NCBI GenBank assembly: GCA_030765065.1 | Contig: CM060989.1 | Location: 36,385,501-36,449,500 of the forward strand | Reading direction: 5' to 3' | Origin: Deroplatys truncata | Taxonomy: Eukaryota > Arthropoda > Insecta > Mantodea > Mantidae | DNA length: 64,000 nucleotides | Shown here: positions 28,101-40,100 of the stretch, in pieces | Numbering within the stretch: the stretch's first letter is position 1 | Layout of the letters: the number at the start of each line of letters is the position of its first letter | The notes under the pieces: generated by a model | Told to the model about the DNA's origin: nothing | What the model saw: the letters and a program-made list of their open reading frames with translations, nothing else | The model's database searches: none | Translations under genes and position numbers: made by a program

Positions 28101-31100
28101 GAATGTGTAGTTTCCTGTAGATTCCAAAATTAATCTTGTTCTGGTTTCTAATTACTTTCAAATCTAGGAAAGGTAGAGTACCTTCATTTTCTGTTTCAAT
28201 AGTAAATTGTATAGATTTGTTCTGTAAATTTAGTAGCTTTAGGGCATCCTGGATGAGCTTGTTAGGTACTATTGCAAATACACCATCGACATATCTGTGC
28301 CAGACTTTGTAAATTTGCGGAAAGGAGGTGATTATGTGTGATTCAAAATTACTCATGAAAAAGTCAGCGAGGAATGGTGAAAGAGGGTTGCCCATGGCTA
28401 AACCTGAAGTTTGCTGATAGTATCTATTGTTGAAAGTGTTCCAGATTCCATCACACACAGATGCATGTGGCTCAACACCACGAGGAACCAGTTGTCCACT
28501 TCTGATGATGGGAGCAATTAGCTCCTGAACCGGTCAAGTTGTAAAACATGTAAGTGATGTTAAGTGTTTCAACTTCGACTCAAATTTTCTATATAATGTA
28601 ATTTTAATTTCTTCACAACTATTGAACTACAGAGCCTTTGTTTGGATGCATAGCTGGCTAAGAGGAATTTTCTTGCACTGGGAAGCACACTGTTTACAGG
28701 CAGAGTCAGATACTGATAGCCCACTAAATTCAAGGGCATAGATTTCCCTAGCAAATTGTAATAATAACCACTTATCTTCTCATAGAAAGTGTTGCAAATT
28801 ATGTTGTCCTGCTGTCATACCTTTCTCACCTTTAAGAAAATTTGCATTAACCATTATTAATTCTTCACAGCCATATAAATAAAACTGTGGTTCATTCATA
28901 AAAAAAAAATTAAAAATGGTTTAATGGAGCAACCATCAACATTATATAACACCCAATTCCAAAAATTAACTCCACTCACATTATCACGTGGTTGCAATTC
29001 CAGAACTACAGTTATCTTATAGGGTTTTAATTTTTAAAAGTTTAGTGGCATTCCATGCCAAGGTTTGTGAAATTGCTAATTCCTGTGCAAGCTTGCTCAA
29101 GATTTATTTGGAATTCATTCTAACTTTTCTTCTTTGCCATTGTTTTTCCTCTGTAAGAACATGGTGATTTACTTTTGGTTTATTATCAAGAATAGATCCT
29201 GTTTCCCTAAATTTATTCAGATTACATTCGTTTCTCTGAGAGACACACAAACAGCAGGGAATATGTCAATAAATCACAGTCTCGCTTCTCTACAAGAGTT
29301 TGTCACATACCAATCATGAAAATTGTGTGTGCTAAAATATACAGAAATTTTGGCATTATAACAAGACACAAACATGTGGCCTCAGAATGTATCAACCTCT
29401 ATACAAAGACTTTGTGTCAACTGATTACCCAGTACACAGAGGGAATAGAACCAATTAGAAACAATGCAGTGCAGGGAAAGTAATTCCCTGTAATACAGCC
29501 ACACATAGAAATGAAGCTGTACAATCATATGCAATTTAAGGTTAACAATTACAGATCTTGTCATAGATATAACATCAAACTTAAAAACTATTGCAACCAT
29601 ATATTATAAGGACATCAATAAAGTTCTGAAGCAACTATCTTGCAAACTAATTTACAAGTTCTAAATTTCTTTGTCATAACATGTGGTTGATGATCAACTA
29701 CAACAAGTCACAAATCATCTGATAGCAAAAGACAGAGTTGGCCACCAAGTGAAAGTTTTGGATAGGTTAGGGCTAGGCATTTCATAGAATTTTACACAGG
29801 TAATGAGCCGTCTTGAAAACATATATTATATGATTTTAAGATAAATTCTGCAAATCCTAACAATGCCTATGTATAATCACAAACATTACCAAGATCCGAA
29901 ATCTTGCTTCCTTAGTAGTTTTCGTTAAATAAATTAATCTATTTAATATTTTGTGTACGTAAGCACTGGTCAAAATAATTCTGTATTATGAAGCAGGATA
30001 TTGTTTGTTGGTTTTATACAGGGTTATTCTAAATTAGTTACCTGAAAGTATGAATGAATTATTTCAAAACTGTTGATGGAAATTTATTCCGATGTTCATC
30101 AAACCTTATGTCATATCATCAAGTTTTAAACATGGTCGGCAGACTTCGCTACATGCACTCGCTTGCTCATCTGGCGGGGAAAATGTGAAGCACTCGTAAC
30201 ACCTCGAGCCTAGTAAGCAGTTGCCATGAAGTCTTACAGCGGTGTGGAGCGCATGCAGCGTTGTCTGTGGTTTTTTCATGAAACTAAATCACAAATTATC
30301 ACACAAAGACATTTTTGTACAAAGTATCAAAAAACTCCCCCGCAGGTGAAACCTATCAAAACAGGGTATGATCGATTCGTAGAAACAGGTTGTGTGGGAC
30401 CGAGAGAAAGGACAGGGATGCCCTCCTGTAGCAGGCCATGTTGTGGAAGCCGTGACAAGAACTTATGCACAAAGTCCAAAAAAGTCTACAACTAGAGCAA
30501 GTTTGGAGCTGACCATTCCACAACCTCTGCCGAGTGACCAAAGGGAGTCACATTGAATATTTGTAAACATTGCAAATAAAACTTAATGTTAATGTCAATG
30601 TATGTAATGGAAATGGCAAAAGGGAGACACATTGAACATTTGTAAACATTGCAAATAAAACTTAATGTTAATGTCAATGTATGTAATGGAAATGGAAATA
30701 AACTACGTAAGATAACTATGTATAATTTAGCTTTATTATCAGGTAACTAATTTAGAAATAACCCTGTACTTCTAAGAACAAATTGCATATCAACAAATAC
30801 AAAATTACTGTGCATTTCTCCTAACCATACATAGGAGTTCCATGCCATTACATTATTGTGTACCCTAACAATATCAGAGCTGCTAGAAAGCCATAAAGCT
30901 ATTCTTCCTTTCTTTTTATTGCATTTATTTTACTATTTTCTTAAGGATTTAAAACTTAATTACATTACGTGTTAGACAGTAGAGGAGTTGGTTACCATAG
31001 GCTTATGCAGAGGTGCACTTGGAGGAATAACTGAAACACACGAAGCCAGTCATAACCTCACTTCATGGTCACTTTTGTAGATTTATCCATGTATGTATGT

Positions 31101-34100
31101 CTTTATTCACCGAAAGAATTTTCTTACAAATTCATGGCTTCGTCAAGATTCAAGTAATATAGTGAGGAATATGTACAGGAAATATTCATTTTTCAGTGTT
31201 ATATACAGAGAACACATATTAAGTAATGAATAACAATAACAACAATAATAATAATACTAGTAGTAACAGTAAGTTAACTTAGATTAGTTTTTGAAGTAAT
31301 CAAAAAAACTCTTCTATACTATAAAAAGTTTGCTTAATTAAACAATTTTTAGCATTGTTTTCTTTAAACTTAATTTGATTACAAACATTTACCTTATTTG
31401 TAACGAGGTTATACATTTGTATGCCCTTATGCAGTATTGAGTTGGCCTTTATCGTTCTTCTGGCTGTCTGTAAGTATATTTTATTACTGTTTCTAGTGGA
31501 ATGTTCGTGTACAGTGTTGTTCATATTGAATAGATGAATGTTGTTCCTTATAAAGCATATAGTTTCTAATATATACAGACTCGGTAGAGTAAGAATATTA
31601 TGTTGATGAAAGTGTGGTTTACATCATGTCATCCTACTTAGGTTTAACATGTAGCAGATGTATTGTTACCCCACTGTTGGGAGCCAAACTTGCAGTAGTT
31701 GTAACCCCACGTTGGGCGCCAAACTTTAAGTGGTTTATATTGTTGTAGCGGTTACACCACATATAGGCACCAATTTGAAGCGTCTTAGACCACACACGTC
31801 ATGGATGCCAATTTGCGGGAGATTTGTTTCTTGGAGTGTTCGCCCCACGTACAATACAAGCTTTCTGGTGACCTTCGCCCCACGTTTAAGAATCAACTTT
31901 TTATTTTAATGTTTATTTATTTATTTATATATATATTATATATGTATACCTCGGCTGCATTATTAGTCTTTTTTAGAGCATGCATCTCTTAGCAGGACTG
32001 GTATGGCTAAAGAATGAAGGCTTACACAAATTATAATTGTATTGTACTTTGTTTATTAATCCTTCACACGATTAAATAACACTTCACTGATGTATCCTAT
32101 TGTAAAGCTGTGAGATTATTGTTATTTGCACTTTTTAACACGTAAATTTTATATTATTCTCACCACAATGAAGTTTTATATCTCGCACTGAACGTGTACA
32201 AAATCTAACTGCTTGGTTACGTTATCTTGTAGCGTCTCCCACCTAAATTTGCACATTTCCTCTATTTCAAGTCTCTGATTGGCTAAGCCTACACCAATAG
32301 AATACTTTTATTTAACTTAAACTTTTTCTAGTTTTTGATTGGCTATTTATAAACTGTTTTAAATATTACATTATAGTTCCAAGAATTATTAGTAGCCTGT
32401 ATTAAACTTTCTAATTTATTGTTGTCTCAAGGTTACCTTATTGTTAGCAACTTTCGACTTTTACTTTATAATTCTGTTTGCTATGGAAAGCAGCTTGTTT
32501 CTATTCTCACAGCTCCTACATTGTTAAAACTACATAATACATTCACATAACATTATTATATGAGTACATAAGAATATAAACATAATACAACGTCTGTAAC
32601 ATACACTTTATATATTATTACATACCATATTGCTTTTAAGTGGGCTGTTATTAAATTTTATATTATATAGACTGCTTTCATTTGTGCTAAGAATACTGCC
32701 TCAAGTATTAGCCTGATTATTTTTGCTATAGTATGAAAAGAGTGCTTATTTCACTGCCAGATTCCCAAATAAATATACCATAGACAAGTGCAGATTGTAC
32801 ATAAGAGAAGTATATCGTTTTTAGTGTTTTTTGGTTACAAATGCTTTTTATAACAAATATTACATAATGTGCTCTATTTATTCTTGTTGTAACATTCTTA
32901 ATATGGCTTTTCAAATTTAAGAGTGTATCAATTGTGATTCCCAAGAATTTTGTTTCAGAGACATACTGTATGGTTTCATTATTGTATACAATTTTTGGTC
33001 CTACTGATTTACTACCTCTATTAGATTGTGTAATGCACAATATTAAGTTATTTGTAGTTAGCGATTTTGCCATACTAGTCATTACATTATCAGCTTGACT
33101 TTGCAGGTTGGTGCATGTATTATGCTGGAGAATAAGATTTGTATCATCAGCATATAATATAGTCTCAGCATGTGGTATATTGACAGGCAGATCATTAATG
33201 CATACTAGAAAGAGTAAAGGTCCGAAATTAGAGCCTTGGGGAACTCCAAATCTAACTATCTTCGTCTCAGAGTTTACATGGTTGATGCCACCATTTATTA
33301 CTGTAACCTGTCGTCTGTTAGTTAAGTATGATTCGAACCACTTATAAGCTACCCCATGTATTCCACAGGCTTCTAATTTTGACAGTAATATAGCATGGTC
33401 AACTAAATCAAATGCCTTGCTCAAGTCCATAAATATATCAACTGTGGTATTTTGAGCATCAATTCCTTCCAATGTACTCTTTATGAATGCATAGAAGGCA
33501 TTTAGTATGGATTTGTTTTTTCTGAAGTCATTTTGTTTATCACTAAATGCATATTTTTCCAAGAAGGGAGCAATTTTGTTGTACATAACTGTTTCCAGAA
33601 TTTTAGAAAAACACAGACTGGATAGCAATAGGCCTATAATTATCAACAATATTTTCATCATCTTTTTTATATACAGGGACAATTTCTCCAGCTTCAATTT
33701 ATTAGGAAATAGCCCAGTTGACAGGGAGGTATCGCATATATCCTGTATGGGATTAACAATACTGTCCTTACATAATTTAATTACACACTCGGATACCTCG
33801 TCAAATCCTGCAGAGTAGTTATTCTTTGTTGAATTAATTATTTTACTTATTTCATCATGTGTAACTGGCCTAAGAAAAATGTTTTTTTCATTTCTGTTTA
33901 GTTAAGTACATGGACTATTACTATTATTTTGTTGTGGTAATGATACACTCTCAGCAACAGTAATAAAATGGTCATTAAAGATGTTAGTAACTTCTGTTGG
34001 ATTCTTAACAATGGTATTATTGATTTTTAACGAGATTTTATTATTGTGGCATACTTTAAAACTGGAACTTCCTCTTTTTTACTATATCTCATAATGTTTT

Positions 34101-37100
34101 TGAGTTACTAATGCAAGCATCAATAAGCTGCTTTTTTGCAGCCTTTACTTTATCATAAATTTACTTTTTACTTTATCATAAATTTGCCTATATTGTTTGA
34201 GATATTTTTGCAACTGTTCAGTTTTGTTGGTTTTACTTAATTCTAGGAGAAAACGTTTTCTATTGCTAGAGTTTATAATTCCTTTAGTAATCCATTTTTT
34301 CCTTAAATTCATCTGTTGCTTTTGTATTGTTTTATATGGAAATGCTGTATTAAAGTGGTGCATAAAAGTTGTTATGAAGTTGTGATATTTCATATCTACA
34401 GAAGACACCACCCTATACACATCTAATCAGTCTTCATTGCTTAATAGTGTGTTAAAATATAACATTTTAATTAGAAAAAATTCGTTTATATTGTTCTTGA
34501 GGCTTAAGACTTATTGCTAGCATTTAATTAGTTTATTATACTCAATATTATGCCGCTATGATAGGAATAACCTGACATCGATTATTGTACTGGAGCTACC
34601 CGTTTCTTTGGTGGGACTTTCTATTGCATTTTCCAGATTAAATGAGGTGAGTACATTTTTTAATTTTAGAAGGGAAGTGCTTTGTTTCTGAAAATCAATA
34701 TTGAAGTCTCCAAAAATTAAGATTTTTTTGCATGCTTTTTTATGAAGGTAATCATTATTTTTAATTTGTCCAAAAAGGTCTTATAGTCTCCATTTGGTGA
34801 CTGATGTATGCATGCAATGAATAATTTTAAATCTGTTATTTCTACTACAGTGTGTTCGAACACTTTCTCGAAGATGTTTTACTATATCTTTTATATTTAA
34901 CGTCCTTTTTTATTGTGATCATAGTAGCCCCATGAATATAATTCTCCCTACAGTAAATGTCTCCAACTACAAAATTTGAGAGAATGACCGACTCTGTACT
35001 CGTGCTTGTGTTTTTAAGCCAGTCTCAATGAAACAACAAACCTGTACATTTTCAAGTGTATTTAAAAATATTTCTATATATAAGAGCTTATTGCTAAGAC
35101 ACTGGACTTTTTATTAAATTACATTAAAGTCCTTTTTTGGTAAACAAGGAAAATGTTTATTACCACTGTGCTCCGACGTTGAGAGACATTGAGTTTCCAC
35201 GGATACTGCATCCACCACATGGTTTATTAGTTTCCCTGTCCCTGGCATTTACTAATCTCCTCACACAAAAACCCTCCAAACTTAACTGCTCCTCTTCTGT
35301 TGAAATGAACACCATCTCTACCTAGATCTTCCGTCCGTATGCACCAGTTAACGTCCAGCATTATACACTTTTGAGTATAGCACAACCATTCCAGCTCTGC
35401 ATTAATTCTTCTCACTTTAGGTGTAGTCACATCTTGCCTGCATAATATTCCACTGATCACAACTTTGGTTTCTGGGCTTTGAGTTCTGATTTGATTTATT
35501 AGGTCCATGGTATCGCCCATAATTTCTTCAGCTATAATTCCTCTCCGGATGTTGTTCGTTCCCATGTGAATAGCAACCACGTCTGGCTTTATTTCATTCA
35601 GTTTCGCATTTTCAACTTCACGGCTTAGCTCTTCCAGTTGTATCCCTGGGTAGCATCATACTTCGTAGCCTGCATCTCTGCATTCATTCCCCGCAAATTT
35701 CAGTAGTGAGTCCCCAAACACCAATATTTTTTTTTTCCATTACTTCCCTTGCTGTTTCTCAAGCTGATCCCAATTTCTCTTCCATTGTTCACTGGTGGGT
35801 TCGTTTTCTTTATACAGTACGTGAAATCGGTTTGTGGTTGTTACTGCACTACCACTTGGATCACCTGGTAGGTCAACCGCTTTGTTTGTTTTCCTTCTTG
35901 CGACTGTAGCATAAGATTCTTTTTCGGTCTGATGTTGGATTTCGGTTTTTAACTCTACATTTTCTTGTTTCAGTGATATGATTTCCTCTTGTGCTTGTTT
36001 TAAGTCCTTGTTCAACATAACGATTATTTGTAGTGATGCTATCACTTCTGACTTGCGCAATGCTGTGCGCATTGTTTGTGCCATAATCTTATTTTGATTA
36101 TTCTTCGCCTCAGGGCTTCGGATCTCATTGTCTTCATTTGCACAGATTCCTGTATCACAAATTGATATGCCACTCACTTCATTTAACACTTTTCCACTGT
36201 TTTTTCCATTATTCTCGCACTTTTTCTGTAACATGCTGCGGGTTACCACTTTACATGCCGCCATCTTACGTAACCAAAAAGGGGATAACAAATGGTATCA
36301 CTGAACAGGGTATTTGACTAAATAAAGGATTTGATGGGTCAACATGCCCAAAAAACTTCTTAAATATTTAAAGGACCAAAACGCAAACAGGAGTACATAA
36401 GAGACTACTTCCCAGCACCCAGTTAGATGTGTTTATGGGGAGATCTAACCAGAAGTTCCCTTTTCACTTCACTGAAACTATAGGTGGTGCTCTGTAACCA
36501 TCTAGTACTAGCTATATGTGACTAAACACGTGCAGATAGAAAATGAGTGAAGCGATCCATTTAATCAATATTGCTATCCTACATAAGGGATTATAATATT
36601 CCAAACGAATTGATGAATTCTGTTATTCCCCAATATTTAACACTGTGTTAATGTATACAGTACTAGTGAATTAAAGATTGTAATTGATGAAAGCAGAAAC
36701 ATATTTATCAAGACTGTTTATACACTTAATTGTATATAATTTAAAACAAATTATGAGTAAATTTCCACTCTGCAATAGAGTTATGATTTTGAATAGTGTT
36801 ACAGCTTAAGGGACTAGCATGTCTTTCACGAATATTTTGTACCATCATTCATATTCTGGCTCTTGAAGAACCCCTTAGCACTATACCACACCGCCTTGGA
36901 TGCCCTCTTAATAAATGACATTATTAAACAAACCAATATAACACAATGAACAGAACAAAATAATAATTTTATGCTTGTGGCACCATCTTCTTTTTAGCAG
37001 ATAAACATTTGGTGACATAGTTATCAATGCTATAATCAACGTATCAGTGGTAAATAAACTCACTTTTCTGTTTGATTGCAACAAACGTAGGTGGCTATGA

Positions 37101-40100
37101 ACTGTTGTAAAATTGATGTATATTTTGCAACAACACAATGAACAGAACAAAGTAATTTATTTTAAGCTTGTAGCACCCTCTTCATTTTAGCAGATAAACA
37201 TTTGGTGACATGGTTACCAATGCTGTGATCAACGTATTCTTCTGTTTGCTTGCAACAAATAAGGTGGCTATTAACTTAAAAACAGTCAATTGTGAAATTG
37301 ACACATATTTTATAAATATTTTGGCAATTAACAAAGTAATTTCAGAATTTAATATTTTTGCGGCATTGTAGACATTGAGCACTTTTGATTAGTATGCTAC
37401 TTTAAGTCTGTTCTTTCAGGATTAATGCATAAATTCATGTACAGCTTAAAATTATATATACAGACTTTTATTTACCTGATTATTAACAGGTAAACGGAGT
37501 ATCAGAAAACAAAAATGGCACTGCAGAGTACAGTGCTTCAATATTACAATTTAGGGCAAACCACCACACCCTTCTACTTATGCCCCTGGGTTCAACATTT
37601 AATAATGAAAAGAAAAACATTTTGACATGAGAGAATACTACATGGAATTTCATGAAGTTCTTTATTTTAAGTGCAACTTACATTTTCTGTTCCTTCATAA
37701 TTTTCTGTTGTTCCTCCTGTATAGTTCTAGCTGCAATTGTGTCCTTGAGAGTTAGTTTGTAATTTTTCTCCATAATCAACAATCTCTCTTCTAAGTCTTG
37801 CTTCAAGAGCAGAGCTTCATCTGCCTCTGGAAAATCAAACAAGATAAAACTGATAAAAATTGCTGTTTGTTGCATGTATTTTAGGAACCCTGAGTAAATG
37901 AAGTGACCCAATTTCTAATCTGATGATCTTAACGATAAAATTGAGTTACGTTACGGCAATTTTATACATATAAACTGTTTTACTAATTCAATCCTCCCAT
38001 TTCTATTTATACCTCTCCTTTAACTACAATGGTCATGTCGGCAACCTTTCCTTTGGAATATTTTGCCTATAGGCAATGGTGTTAACTCTCACTTGCTTAT
38101 CGTCGGATTTCTGGCAAAGTTTGGGTTTTATTCATTAGATCACACACACTCACACACTCATTCATAATTCCAGACTCTGGGAAGGATAGGGAATAATCTT
38201 GGCTAGAGAAAAATTCCCATCTCCCAGCTGGGAATCAAACCCAGGATCCCTTGCACAGCAAGCAGATGCTCTACTGTCCACCCTTTGTTGGTAACCTTGA
38301 GTATATTAAAAGTGCTTTGTGTAAGAATCATGTGCATTATCATCATAGCCTGGATTCTGATAACATGCCATCTTTTAACTGTTGCATCACAGGCATTACT
38401 AATATTTACATAAATCCTTATCATGGGTACGAATTATGAAAATGTGTATTTATTGGGTCATTTCATGTCATTTTCTATTTTTAAACATTTTTTTAAAATT
38501 TTATTCTTTTTTTTTTGCTCTATATTATTATTATTTTGTCATCTTCTTGCCCTTTGCATCTTTATTTACTGCTTCTCTTACACTTACATTGAGTATATAC
38601 AGAGTTTTACTCCGCCGAGCACATGGCAGCACCACGTGGAAGATGATGGGAACTAAGTACCCGTGAGAGGATATTACTTCACACAAATTGTGAATATAAT
38701 ATATTGCACAGCTTGGGGATCGTATGTCTTATTCCTATATTTTGCCTTACATACTAAACTTCTAACACACAATGCTAAGAGTAGACAAATAAAAGTTGTA
38801 CTTGATCAGTTATGCATTTGCAGTTAAAGGTACTGGTTTAAACTGCTCTTAACATCAGTCTTTAGAAATTATTCATTTAATGACTAATATCAGTATACCA
38901 CTTTTGCCTTAACCTTTAATGAGTCAAGTTAAGAAAATGATTAGCACTATAGGTTAGGAAACCACAGAAAACAAACACGACCCAAGCAATCCCAGCAACA
39001 ATTCTGCATCACTAACAAAGGCTGTCAACTATCGCTAAATAATAGCCAACAATATTCATTGTCTATTAAAGATGGGTATGTTTCATAGGTTTTGTTAAAA
39101 GCATTTAACACAATTGTGTTCTTTCCATTTCGCGTATTTATGTTTTCCACAGTGGCAGAGGTTTCTCAGCCATGACACTCATTTTCTCAACATGTTGCAA
39201 AAGTACACTGGCAGCTTATTTGGAAACCGGAAATAAACTGCAGCGCCTATGCATAGCCTCTTAAAACCCTCTGCTATAACGATTCATTTAGTTATAGGTG
39301 AATATGAACAAACACATTTAGTTTCATAAATTGAACTGTTAGAATAATGGGTTTTTTAAATTTCTCTGCATGAGAATAATCACAAAATGTTACGATCTGA
39401 ACTAAACTGTTTTATGTAGAGGAAGAGACGACATGCTAAGCAGGAAAAGTTGTAGTTTGCCCACCAGCCAATGAGCTACTCTCTTGTCGCGTGGTTTTGT
39501 TTACAACTCCTTTAAACTTAAAGTGAAACCACTTTAGGTTTGAGATAGGCCAGTTTTCCCTTTTTTACATTGAGTGCATCCAGTCAGGTTGCCATTGTCC
39601 TTATCGTATGTCGTGTCATAGGTTGTGAGGTCCTCTTCATTCATTGCGAGTTTTATATAATCTGAGAGCTCAAAATAATGGAATTCTAACATTTATAAGA
39701 CCAGCTTCAGAAACAACTTAATTTTCTTTTCAAATTCTTCAAACAAGAACATAACAAACATACATAATTCATTTCCAAATCATCTCTGATTATACTTTTA
39801 TGCTTGTATAGCCGTTACACCATGTATAAATTAATGTGTAACTTTCTGTCCACTAATTTTAATAAATTGGATAAATCTCAATTTTTAGGTTATTTTGTGT
39901 AATTATTATAGAACATTTTTAAACATTTTCAGTCATCAAAATTCAAGCCCTGGTGATTATACCCAAATATACAAGACTGTAACTGAAAAAAAAATCGTTA
40001 TTTTGAAACAAAAGCCTTTTTTACTTTCTAATTCTGAGACTGCCACAGACACACAGCATAACAGCAAAACAATCAAACATATTATACAAGGGAACAAGTA

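Larger units (their letters stand above)
27240..28612 (-). mobile_element. Penelope-like element with inverted terminal copies
   Basis: On the minus strand the frame at 28078-28458 is PLE reverse transcriptase: YYQQTSGLAMGNPLSPFLAD and VWHRYVDGVFAIVPN, where the canonical YVDD is YVDG, a lost catalytic Asp. The frame at 27323-27625 is the end of the GIY-YIG endonuclease (NKSAVAHHFWTTNH, WEKLLITKHKHHVMNFE). The outer ~130 bp, at 27250-27390 and 28468-28605, are inverted copies of each other (TGGTTCCTCGTGGTGTTG pairs with CAACACCACGAGGAACCA). Terminal repeats in inverse orientation are known for PLEs. The N-terminal RT part is missing. Confidence 0.85.
31087..36291 (-). mobile_element. CR1/Jockey-type LINE, nearly complete, interrupted
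   Basis: Reading down the minus strand: ORF1 (35740-36291), SGNH hydrolase domain (35227-35720), endonuclease relic (34440-35110), RT (32726-34420), an insertion (about 31600-32695), the RT C-terminal region (31300-31590), and a 3' end reading GAATAAAGACATACATACAT near 31087. Without the insertion the LINE is about 4.1 kb, close to full length. Several stops and frameshifts make it inactive, though large open frames survive. Confidence 0.8.

Noticed and set aside
31706..31727. tRNA-Lys gene
   Set aside because: Only the 3' terminal 17-18 nt resemble tRNA-Lys; no acceptor partner, D arm or anticodon arm is present. Primer-site-like repeat is the better reading.
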